Shown here: positions 41,801 to 48,840 of the stretch, one piece after another
Layout of the letters: the number at the start of each line of letters is the position of its first letter
Numbering within the stretch: the stretch's first letter is position 1
Assembly (NCBI GenBank): GCA_964574635.1
Contig: CAZNOG010000001.1
Location: 248,001 to 312,000 of the forward strand
Direction: 5' to 3'
DNA length: 64,000 nucleotides
Source: CAZNOG01 sp964574635
GTDB taxonomy: Bacteria; Bacteroidota; Bacteroidia; Flavobacteriales_D; Cryomorphaceae
Notes under the pieces: generated by a model
What the model saw: only the letters and a program-made list of their open reading frames with translations
Databases searched by the model: none
Told to the model about the DNA's origin: nothing
Position numbers and translations under genes: made by a program

Positions 41801-43861
41801 GGGCAGGCGCACATCTTCCAATTCGAAGACAACGTGTTTCAGTCCACCGAATTCAACCGCGCGGGACGCAGGGTGGATTACTTCACCGGTACGGTGAGGC
41901 TGACCAACAACGTGATCGGGAACTCCGCGGCGTTGAACAACGAAATTTTGCTCAACACCAATGTGTTGGAGTACGGCGCGTGCTTCGCCATCCCCTCCGT
42001 CCACCTCGCCGTCGTAGACCCGGTCACCTTCGAGCCGTGGGGTACGGCGTACAATGGCGAAAATCCCGATCACGATTTCGGAAACGCCAACGACAACGGT
42101 GCGTGCAGAAACCGGGTGGAAAACTATTTCATCTTCAGGCAAAACCAACCCGATCAGATGCAGGCGTTGGCCGACCTGCTGTTGTCGGATATCATTCCCG
42201 ACGGCCACTACGTGGTTTTGTACACGCTGCGCTACGTGAGTTACGACGATTGGGATCTCACCCCCGACATCTACGACGCCTTCTCCGCTTTAGGGGCCAC
42301 GTCCATCGGCGCGACCGCGGCTCAGGACAGCGTACCCTTTTCCTTGATCGTGCGGAAGGGCGACCCCGGTTTCGTGTTTGAAATGGTGGGTGACCAGATC
42401 GACGCGGTACTGAACAATATCGTCGATATTCCTGCCAGCGGTACGCGGGGGCGCATGCTTTCCACCCCAATCGGGCCGGCGAAAGAATGGCATTCCCTCC
42501 ACTGGCTTACGAAGGCCCTCGAAGCGGCACCGGGAGATTCGGGCTTCGTGCGCATCCGCGGTATCGCACCCAACGGAGTGGAAACGGTGTTGGCGGAAGC
42601 GGAGTACCCTTTGGGTGAGTACGATCTCGATGCAGCGGACATAGGCCTTTCGGCCGATCAGCACCCCCGCGTTCGATTTGAAATATCCTCCGGCGACGAG
42701 ACCCACGCTACCCCTCCCCAAGTGCGGCGATGGCACGCGCTTTACGACAAAGTGCCCGAATTGGCGGTCAATCCCGCGCGCCATTACGTTTTCGAAAGTT
42801 CGGAAATGGCCGAGGGGAAGCTCGGGATGATTTCCGTGGCCGTGGAAAATATTTCCGACGTGGATGCCGACAGCCTGTTGGTGGCGTACTACATTGAAGG
42901 AGAAGACCGTGGGCGTACGGTGTTGTCGTATCCACGCCAAGACTCCTTACGCGCCGGCGAAGTGCTGATCGACACGGTGTATTTCGACACGCGGGGGCTC
43001 GGTGGCGGCAACACCCTTTGGGTGGAAGTGAATCCCCAAACCGACACTCCGGGCGTTTTCGACCAGCCCGAGCAAACGCGGTTCAACAACTACCTGCGCA
43101 TCCCCTTCACCGTGGAGGTCGATGAGGAAAACCCGGTTCTCGACGTCACTTTCGACGGCATACACATCATCAACGGCGAAGTGGTTTCGCCCAACCCCGA
43201 GATCGTGATTTCCCTCCGAGACGAAAACCCCTACCTCTTTATGGATCAAGAGGCCGACACGTCGTTGTTTCGCGTGTTTTTGGCGCGACCGGACGAAAAC
43301 CTGACGCGGGTGTACTTTTCCGGTGGCGACGGCACCCAGCCCATGGAATTCGTTCCCGCGACGGGTTCGGAGAACAAGGCGAAGATAATCTTCCGGCCGG
43401 CGTTGGAAGGCGACGGAACGTATCGGTTGAGGGTGCAGGCCGGAGATGTTTCCGGCAATCCGTCGGCGAACACCGAGGATTACGCCATCGAATTTGAAGT
43501 CATCAACCGATCGACCATCACCGAAGTGCTGAATTACCCGAACCCCTTCACCACTTCCACCCGCTTCGTTTTCACGTTGACGGGCCGTGAAATACCCGAT
43601 GATTTCACGATCCGGATCATGACCGTCACGGGAAGGGTGGTCAGGGAGATCACTGCGGCCGAATTCGGCCCCATACGCATCGGTCGGAACGTGTCGGCCT
43701 TCAGTTGGGATGGACGGGACGAATTCGGCGACCGACTCGCCAACGGGGTGTACCTGTATCGGGTGTACGCGCGCATCGACGGGAAACCCATCGAACTGAG
43801 GGAAGGCGGTGCCTCCAAGTACTTTCACAACGGCTTGGGCAAAATGGTGCTGATGCGCTGA
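38798..43861 (+). CDS. porU2: putative type IX secretion system sortase PorU2 (C25/gingipain-like)
   Basis: A 1687-residue secreted protein with signal peptide ('FLILALVSIAFTSVGQ'). A C25 gingipain-like caspase fold spans about 400-800, with the predicted dyad His644 in 'FFGHASSDG' and Cys674 in 'LLGNGCYTGDF'; both are present, so activity is plausible. Large Ig-like/CARDB regions follow, and the C-terminus carries an FlgD-like segment ('LNYPNPFTTSTRFVFTL', 'DRLANGVYLYRVYARI'). The length fits PorU2 better than PorU, which is near 1150 residues. PorU-type sortases remove sorting domains and attach cargo to A-LPS; the PorU2 client range is not established. The start is GTG, overlapping the upstream stop by 4 bases. 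Confidence 0.85.
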   Translation: MKNAFLILALVSIAFTSVGQPHPNAWIDYSQRHYKIPIWETGVYRITFNDLAGAGIPVSALDPSKIRMYAFSEEIPIYVHGADDGVFNADDYIEFVGRKNDGRLEAGLYPAPEARPNPEYSLFNDTLNHYLTWGGAGSGLRFAPQSAANPDDYTAEDFLWYRSKVNYSNNYYQGPMDASGISNPFYGEGEGWMSQRIGFPGGSATLDTQVPTEEAYLGDDAPDVEVETVSAGVSNAAAGGGHNHHILVRYGAENTVAVDEQFAGYRMNRFNFTFPASKLGATTTRIRHEVSNSLGVASDYQAVAGVWLTYARSTDLGGQSALTFLYRHNPFSAVRRFDFLGVGGDNPVIYSMGSTGRRIEAEPYGQGYRALVSNSFGDDEFECLLVTDQSIRSISSIEAVANDGYFTNFGLAGVDSAFLIITHKSLLASAQQYQTYRQQRFNTVMVTVDELYDQFAGGVEKSPLAIRNFVDYLFDTWPTPPRYLLLLGKSIRDAPEGNQAGFRRSPDNYARNLVPTMGYPPSDLLLTAGLNNTVLDPAVATGRISARNDQEVLWYLDKLMTFESQSHAAWMKNVLHFGGGGNTEEQNRFANYLAGYEETITDSAFGGVVHTFLKSGSEPIQINASQEIEDLINGGNSLMTFFGHASSDGFDQTIDNPANFDWNGRYPFLLGNGCYTGDFHTPGYGTSSEVYTLIPEKGVIGFLSSVKLGFASSLNDYSSRFYKYLALKNYGGTVGDHMRYTVQEIQSSFDPDNLYVIVTCIGITLQGDPAVVVNSFPKPDLSVSPDDVYFVPENITADIDSFDVHVVVTNTAKATGQTFGVTLEHFSPDGSADSLYVAYLHGLFHRDTVRFRLPVNPQHGLGLHKFNVLVDLPEDLVEEMPGHEVNNNRVLGKELLIAPGGLVPVHPERFGVVSDAPVLRASTGNPLSPESTYRLELDTTDSFNSPFFQSTEIVQPGGVVEWSPTLSGGDSAVYYWRTAELKEDTVWRNSSFQVIPGRSGWGQAHIFQFEDNVFQSTEFNRAGRRVDYFTGTVRLTNNVIGNSAALNNEILLNTNVLEYGACFAIPSVHLAVVDPVTFEPWGTAYNGENPDHDFGNANDNGACRNRVENYFIFRQNQPDQMQALADLLLSDIIPDGHYVVLYTLRYVSYDDWDLTPDIYDAFSALGATSIGATAAQDSVPFSLIVRKGDPGFVFEMVGDQIDAVLNNIVDIPASGTRGRMLSTPIGPAKEWHSLHWLTKALEAAPGDSGFVRIRGIAPNGVETVLAEAEYPLGEYDLDAADIGLSADQHPRVRFEISSGDETHATPPQVRRWHALYDKVPELAVNPARHYVFESSEMAEGKLGMISVAVENISDVDADSLLVAYYIEGEDRGRTVLSYPRQDSLRAGEVLIDTVYFDTRGLGGGNTLWVEVNPQTDTPGVFDQPEQTRFNNYLRIPFTVEVDEENPVLDVTFDGIHIINGEVVSPNPEIVISLRDENPYLFMDQEADTSLFRVFLARPDENLTRVYFSGGDGTQPMEFVPATGSENKAKIIFRPALEGDGTYRLRVQAGDVSGNPSANTEDYAIEFEVINRSTITEVLNYPNPFTTSTRFVFTLTGREIPDDFTIRIMTVTGRVVREITAAEFGPIRIGRNVSAFSWDGRDEFGDRLANGVYLYRVYARIDGKPIELREGGASKYFHNGLGKMVLMR

Positions 43862-43962
43862 GCGGATGGAGTCTCGGCGCAAGGGAACAGGGTTCGTGAT
43901 ACACGCCCCGGGTCGGGACGACGCCGGTGAAACGGCGGCCTTCCATCTCCGTCGCTTATTCG

Positions 43963-43970
43963 TACTTTTG
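43963..43970 (+). promoter_or_regulatory. -7 promoter element TACTTTTG
   Basis: Perfect TAnnTTTG match 26 bases upstream of the lpd ATG. Confidence 0.5.
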
Positions 43971-43996
43971 CACCACACCATCAAACCGTAATTTAC

Positions 43997-45436
43997 ATGG
44001 ACACATTCGATGTCGTTGTCATTGGTTCAGGCCCCGGGGGCTATGTCGCCGCCATACGTTGCGCGCAACTGGGCATGAAAACCGCCCTCATAGAAAAATA
44101 TCCCGCCATGGGAGGAACCTGCCTCAACGTGGGCTGCATTCCCTCCAAGGCCATGCTCGATTCTTCGGAGCACTATTTCAACGCGGTGAATAATTTTTCC
44201 GATCACGGAGTCGAGATCAAAGACGTCAAAGCGAATTTGGGTCAAATGGTCAAGAGAAAAGCCTCCGTGGTGGAGCAGACCACCAAGGGCATCGCTTTCC
44301 TGATGGACAAGCACAAGGTGAAGGTTTTCCAGGGAATCGGCGCTTTCGCCGACCCCCACACCATAGAGATTACCCCTACAGACGACAAGGGCAAGCCCGC
44401 AGGGAAGAAAGGCAAGTCCGGCGGCAGCCAAAAAATTAAGGGCAAGAACGTCATCATCGCCACGGGTTCCAAACCCAATTGTTTCCCCGGCATGGAGCCC
44501 GACAAGAAGCGCATCATCACCAGTACGGAAGCCTTGGAATTGAAGGAGATTCCCAAGAAAATGGTGGTCATCGGCGGTGGAGCCATCGGATTGGAAATGG
44601 GGTCGGTGTACGCCCGCCTCGGCACCAAGGTGGAAGTCGTGGAGTTCATGGATTCCATCATCCCCACTATGGACAGGGCCTTGGGTAAGGAATTGTTGAA
44701 AGTGTTGAAGAAAGAGGGCATGAAATTCCATTTCAACCACCGTGTACAAGAGGTGAAAAACTCAGGCAAAGGCGTGAAAGTAAAAGCCTTGGACAAATCG
44801 GAAAAGGAAGTGATTTTCGAAGCCGATTACTGCCTCGTGTCGGTGGGACGCAAGCCGTACACTGAAGGATTGGGATTGGACAAAGCCGGTGTGAAGACCG
44901 ACGACAAGGGTCGCATCGAGGTGAACGAACAGTTGCAAACGGGTGTTTCGCACATTTACGCCATCGGCGACGTGGTGCGTGGGCCCATGCTCGCGCACAA
45001 GGCCTCGGACGAAGGTGTGTTGGTGGCCGAATTGCTCGCCGGACAGAAGCCTTCCATCAACTACCTGCTGATTCCCAACGTGGTGTACACGTGGCCGGAA
45101 GTGGCGGGAGTGGGCCATACGGAAGAGCAGCTGAAGGAAGCCGGCCGGGCGTACAAGACGGGTTCCTTCCCCATGCGCGCCTTGGGTAGGTCGCGAGCCA
45201 GCGGCGATACATACGGTTTCGTAAAAATCCTCGCCGACGAAAAAACGGATGAAATCCTGGGGATGCATATCATCGGAGCCCGTGCCGCGGATTTGATCGC
45301 CGACGGTGTAACGGCCATGGAATACCGAGCCAGCGCGGAAGACATCGCGCGCATGAGCCACGCCCACCCCACGTATTCCGAAGCCATCAAAGAAGCGGCG
45401 CTCGACGCCACGGAGAAAAGGCCCCTTCACATGTGA
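43997..45436 (+). CDS. lpdA: dihydrolipoyl dehydrogenase
   Basis: A 479-residue FAD flavoprotein (E3) that reoxidises lipoyl groups in the pyruvate, 2-oxoglutarate and glycine-cleavage complexes. Seen: N-terminal FAD Rossmann 'VVVIGSGPGGYVAAIRCAQLG', redox-active disulfide 'GGTCLNVGCIPSK' (Cys42, Cys47), NAD-binding 'VIGGGAIGLEMGSVYARLG', 'IYAIGDVVRGPMLAHKASDEG', and the C-terminal active-site 'SHAHPTYSEAIKEAALDA' with the catalytic His-Pro-Thr. A short Lys/Gly-rich insertion near residues 128-150 ('GKPAGKKGKSGGSQKIKGKN') is somewhat longer than usual. Transcribed alone from its own promoter; no E1/E2 genes are adjacent. Confidence 0.95.
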   Translation: MDTFDVVVIGSGPGGYVAAIRCAQLGMKTALIEKYPAMGGTCLNVGCIPSKAMLDSSEHYFNAVNNFSDHGVEIKDVKANLGQMVKRKASVVEQTTKGIAFLMDKHKVKVFQGIGAFADPHTIEITPTDDKGKPAGKKGKSGGSQKIKGKNVIIATGSKPNCFPGMEPDKKRIITSTEALELKEIPKKMVVIGGGAIGLEMGSVYARLGTKVEVVEFMDSIIPTMDRALGKELLKVLKKEGMKFHFNHRVQEVKNSGKGVKVKALDKSEKEVIFEADYCLVSVGRKPYTEGLGLDKAGVKTDDKGRIEVNEQLQTGVSHIYAIGDVVRGPMLAHKASDEGVLVAELLAGQKPSINYLLIPNVVYTWPEVAGVGHTEEQLKEAGRAYKTGSFPMRALGRSRASGDTYGFVKILADEKTDEILGMHIIGARAADLIADGVTAMEYRASAEDIARMSHAHPTYSEAIKEAALDATEKRPLHM

Positions 45437-45531
45437 TCGGACTGAAAAGAGGGTGATCGAACCGGTCTCGATTCCGGGAAGAGGAAACCCGTAGATACTC
45501 GGAAGGTGCAAACGATAAAGAATAAGGTGGC

Positions 45532-46677
45532 ATGAGGACGGAAAATACCTCGGGAATCGCGGGAGCGGAGCGGGCGGTATCCGAGCGAGGCGTGGCCGGT
45601 AGGCGACGACCCGGCAAGCGCACGGGTGTGTTGTTGATCAACTTGGGCACACCCGACAGCGCGAGTTTCCCTGATGTGTACCGCTACCTCACCGAGTTTT
45701 TGAACGACCCGCGGGTAATCGACATTTCACCTTTGGGTCGCTTCTTTTTGGTCAACTTCATTATCATACCCTTCCGCGCCCGGAATTCCACGCGCATATA
45801 CAAGCAGTTGTTCGATCTGAACAACGGTGTCGCGCCTTTATTGGAATACGGGATAGGCCTCCGCGACGCGCTTCGCGAAAGGCTGTCGTCGGAAGGTGTT
45901 TCAGTAGAGTTGGCCATGAGGTACGGCGAGCCTTCGTTGGACGAGGTATGCGCACGCATGGAGAAGGAGGTGTACGACGAAATCGTCGTCCTTCCGCTTT
46001 TTCCGCAGTACGCCTCGTCGAGTACCGGTTCCGCCCTCGAAAAAGCCCTGCGTTTCATCCGCAACTGGTACGTGGTGCCGGAGATAAAAGTGGTAAGCAG
46101 CTACCACGACCACCCCGGTTACATCGAAACCATGGTTCGGCGCGCGCGGAAGTACGACGTGGATTCTTACGACCACGTCTTGTTTTCGTACCACGGTTTA
46201 CCGGACCGGCAGATATTCAAAACCTACCCGAAGCGCGAGTGCTACTCGGGTTGCGATTGCACCGAGCGCATCCACGGGGAAAATTACTCGTGTTACCTCG
46301 CTCAGTGTTATTCCACCAGCCGTTTGCTGGCCGCGCGGTTGGGCATTCCCGAAGACAAGTACACCGTCGCCTTCCAATCGCGGTTGGACAAAGAATGGAT
46401 CGAGCCTTTTTCCGACAAGGTGGTGATCGAGCAAGCCGCGAAAGGTGCCAAGCGCATGTTGGCGTTTTCACCCGCTTTCGTGGCCGACTGTTTGGAAACC
46501 ACCATCGAGATCGGCGACGAGTATCTCGAACTTTTTCGGGAGCACGGCGGCGAGACGCTCGACTTGGTGGAGAGTCTCAACCTCCACCCGCTTTGGATCG
46601 ATACGGTCGAGGACTTGATACGGGGTCAAATGGCGGAGGGATTGGTTGAGCGGCCGGAGCCCGACGCCCGTGCATGA
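45532..46677 (+). CDS. hemH: ferrochelatase
   Basis: A 381-residue ferrochelatase inserting Fe(II) into protoporphyrin IX. Seen: 'GVLLINLGTPDSAS' near 32, 'PLFPQYASSSTGSALE' near 155, the catalytic 'LFSYHGLPDRQIFK' (His221) and 'AFSPAFVADCLETTIEI' near 315. A run of five Cys lies just after the catalytic His: Cys237, 241, 243, 254 and 259, in a segment typical of Bacteroidota and proteobacterial forms, where metal or Fe-S binding is possible but not shown here. The first 28 residues are an Arg/Gly-rich extension not needed by the fold; the ATG has an AAGGTGG site 6 bases upstream, so I keep it. No other heme genes are adjacent. Confidence 0.93.
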   Translation: MRTENTSGIAGAERAVSERGVAGRRRPGKRTGVLLINLGTPDSASFPDVYRYLTEFLNDPRVIDISPLGRFFLVNFIIIPFRARNSTRIYKQLFDLNNGVAPLLEYGIGLRDALRERLSSEGVSVELAMRYGEPSLDEVCARMEKEVYDEIVVLPLFPQYASSSTGSALEKALRFIRNWYVVPEIKVVSSYHDHPGYIETMVRRARKYDVDSYDHVLFSYHGLPDRQIFKTYPKRECYSGCDCTERIHGENYSCYLAQCYSTSRLLAARLGIPEDKYTVAFQSRLDKEWIEPFSDKVVIEQAAKGAKRMLAFSPAFVADCLETTIEIGDEYLELFREHGGETLDLVESLNLHPLWIDTVEDLIRGQMAEGLVERPEPDARA

Positions 46678-46770
46678 TATGAGCGGTTTTTTTACGTGAT
46701 AATTTCCATTGCCGGATAGATTTAGGGTCAAGCAAGAAAAGATCGGCGCCAATTAGCGTTTTGTTTGGGG

Positions 46771-47444
46771 TCAGCGTTTGATCATTTTTTTGGTGAGCAG
46801 CACCGTATCGGCATATAGGGAATAGTATTAGACACCGGCGGGATGGCGGGACGCATCCCAATTGATGTGGTGGGTGCCTGCATCCAGACGTGTTTGCAAA
46901 AGCACTTCGAGTACCCGCCCCGAGGCGTCGGAAATTTCGAGCCTAACGGTGGCGTCTTCCGGTAATGCGAAAGAAATTTCGGTTTGGTTGGCAAAGGGAT
47001 TGGGTCTGTTTTGCTCCAGGATTACGCCTTTGTCGGTGGCCGGCACATGTCCGGTTGCGTGATTTTTCAACCCGCAACAATTGTTCATGTCGCTTTTCGC
47101 TTGTTGGATGGAGGCGGCAAATTGTGCCATTTGAACTTGGAGTTCGGATATTTCTTGCGCCTGTTGGTTCATTTGACCCTGCAAATTTTCGATGATGGCG
47201 TTTTGCTCAGCGATGGTTGCGGCCTGCTCTGAGATCACTCCTTGCTGTTCCTTGAAGCCGGCTACGAGCAGGGGAATGAGTGTCATCCGAACGACATCGT
47301 TTGTTCGGAAATCCAAATTTGCTGCGGCATCCCGATATAGCCCAAAGGCGAACCGAAATTGGGATCGTTGCTTTCATAGGTTACTTGCGCAAACATGGGA
47401 AAGGCCAGTAGGATGGAAATTGCGGAAATGATCTTGGTTTTCAT
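46771..47444 (-). pseudogene. broken T9SS-targeted coiled-coil protein (frameshift plus nonsense)
   Basis: Reading on the minus strand from ATG 47444, a signal peptide ('FPMFAQ' cleavage) leads to 'NFGSPLGYIG'. The frame then ends in a stop at 47283, but 'DAAANLDFRTNDVVRMTLIP' continues in another frame if one base is restored to the CCC run at 47331-47333 (GGGG to GGG on the coding strand). The second frame runs through a long coiled coil ('EQQGVISEQAATIAEQNAII...') into a T9SS sorting domain ('QNRPNPFANQTEISFALPED', 'WDASRHPAGV'). A TAA stop at 46828 interrupts it, yet the same frame continues 'YYSLYADTVLLTKKMIKR' to a proper stop at 46771. Two lesions make it a pseudogene unless they are sequencing errors. 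Confidence 0.75.
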
Positions 47445-47448
47445 GGTT

Positions 47449-48423
47449 CTAAAGTTTAATGATGGTTTGGGAAAAAATGCTTTGGTCGCTAAACTGGACA
47501 CTCACCAAATACATACCCGAATTAAGATCTCCCACATAAAGAGATGCATTCTCGGCGGTGAAATCAAAAGACTTTATTAGCCTTCCTTGAATATCCAAAA
47601 GAAAAACGGTTTGAATATGTTGAGTATGATGTGGGTATATTTTCAAAAATTCAGTGGTGGGATTGGGATGGAATATGACCGGCGGGTCATCCATTTCTGA
47701 TCTATCTACTGAAACCAAACCTTCACAATCTGCGGGATCAACAGCCACACATACGGCGTCAATGAAGTAATATGTTTTTATAAACGGATGATCATTGAAA
47801 TAAACAAGCGTGTTGTGATCATTATCGAAAAAATTTCCGATCGCGATGTGGCTATAGGCCGAATCGGCGATAAACCATCCGGAAATTTGCGTCCAAGTTG
47901 TGTCTGTTAATACTTCACTGTAGTTTATGTCCGCTTGATTGTCCTGTCCAATCGGTTCCGCATAAGAATAGGAATGTGTTAAAAACTTCAACCCGATATT
48001 GTTCATGGCACAATCACAATTTGGATGTGAAGACCCGCCAATGCCACGAGATATTTGAAATGACACATAATATTCGGTTCCCGGAATGAGCGGCTCTGTT
48101 AGGGATACTCCAAGAACTTCGCGCCAATGGGGAAAAGTGATGCCTATAAATCCAACATGTCCCACTCCATCGAAGGATGCCTTGTAACCATTAGCTTCTG
48201 ATAGCGGGACAGATACGAGTCCGGTAGTATCACAAGCGTTAAAAAGATCCGGGGTGCCACTATACGTAGTCCAGGGATATGCTTTTTCAATACCGTAAAG
48301 TTCATTAGGGCATTCTACGTATTCCTCAAAACTCGGATTCGGCACCAAGTTCTGTGCTTTCGAGACCTGGGTCAGCGCTGCCAACAGGCACGTCAGGGCT
48401 AAGATTTTGGTTAAAGTAGGCAT
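47449..48423 (-). CDS. T9SS type A sorting domain protein, cassette copy 2
   Basis: A 324-residue secreted protein. Signal peptide (ends 'TQVSKAQ', about residue 23) is followed by 'NLVPNPSFEEYVECP', a start seen in many Bacteroidota surface proteins, a beta-rich domain of about 210 residues of unknown function, and a type A C-terminal sorting domain from 'VIFHPNPTTEFLKIYP' to 'SGMYLVSVQFSDQSIFSQTIIKL'. It is expected to cross the outer membrane by the T9SS and be anchored or released after cleavage. Its first about 35 codons are nearly identical at DNA level to those of the gene at 48841-49818, though the mature parts have diverged strongly. The coding sequence is visibly A+T-richer than the window average. 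A broken gene follows after 4 bases. Confidence 0.82.
   Translation of the reverse strand: MPTLTKILALTCLLAALTQVSKAQNLVPNPSFEEYVECPNELYGIEKAYPWTTYSGTPDLFNACDTTGLVSVPLSEANGYKASFDGVGHVGFIGITFPHWREVLGVSLTEPLIPGTEYYVSFQISRGIGGSSHPNCDCAMNNIGLKFLTHSYSYAEPIGQDNQADINYSEVLTDTTWTQISGWFIADSAYSHIAIGNFFDNDHNTLVYFNDHPFIKTYYFIDAVCVAVDPADCEGLVSVDRSEMDDPPVIFHPNPTTEFLKIYPHHTQHIQTVFLLDIQGRLIKSFDFTAENASLYVGDLNSGMYLVSVQFSDQSIFSQTIIKL
48326..48422. repeat. direct repeat, copy A (5' end of cassette gene)
   Basis: Sequence 48353-48404 (52 bases) is identical to 49748-49799, and 48326-48345 (20 bases) is identical to 49721-49740; similarity continues, weaker, through the start codon into the upstream region. It encodes the signal peptide and 'NLVPNPSFE'. 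Confidence 0.85.
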
Positions 48424-48471
48424 CGCTTGAATCGTTATTATTCGTGAAAGGTAATCAAAAAAATAAAAAGC

Positions 48472-48837
48472 TCATCCGCTTACTATTTCCAAGTCATTGG
48501 GGTTCATTGGGTCGGGGCTGATGACGGTGGTGCCATTTCCATTTGAAGTAAAATTCGGATTGGTCGACATGCCCACAAACCCGTCGTGGTCTATGAGATA
48601 GTTGTTGATGGTGGTAGTGCCGGAGGGCATGATCCGGAGGCGATGGGTGTTGTCGGTAATAAAATCGATGGGCTGGTTTCCGTTGTGGCGGATTTGAAGG
48701 GGGAACGTTTGAGCGGCGTTCCAGCCAACATAATCGGAAGAGAGACCATTGTTTCCGAGTACAGAAACCTGTGCGGAAACCGCGAATGGTAGAGCCATCA
48801 TCCCGATGGCCATTACCGTTTTGTAAATTTGTCTCAT
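48472..48837 (-). CDS. truncated secreted tail-fibre-like fragment
   Basis: A 121-residue protein with a signal peptide ('MMALPFAVSAQ' cleavage, about residue 22) and a short region with 'YVGWNAAQTFPLQIRHNGNQPIDF' and 'NTHRLRIMPSGTTTINNYL', a pattern seen at the N-terminus of long Bacteroidota surface proteins that resemble phage tail fibres. It ends abruptly at 'NPNDLEIVSG' with no coiled coil and no sorting domain, so I read it as the surviving 5' part of a longer gene. It parallels the broken gene at 46771-47444 in position (3 bases after a cassette gene), signal peptide and the shared 'DF-T-(N/D)...R-(L/M)' block. Whether it is still expressed is unknown. Confidence 0.6.
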   Translation of the reverse strand: MRQIYKTVMAIGMMALPFAVSAQVSVLGNNGLSSDYVGWNAAQTFPLQIRHNGNQPIDFITDNTHRLRIMPSGTTTINNYLIDHDGFVGMSTNPNFTSNGNGTTVISPDPMNPNDLEIVSG

Positions 48838-48840
48838 GGT

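Noticed and set aside
39980..42208. 742-codon open frame on the minus strand
   Set aside because: It lies wholly antisense to the C25 domain of porU2; the translation is His/Val/Gly-rich with no domain, as expected from high-GC codon shadowing.
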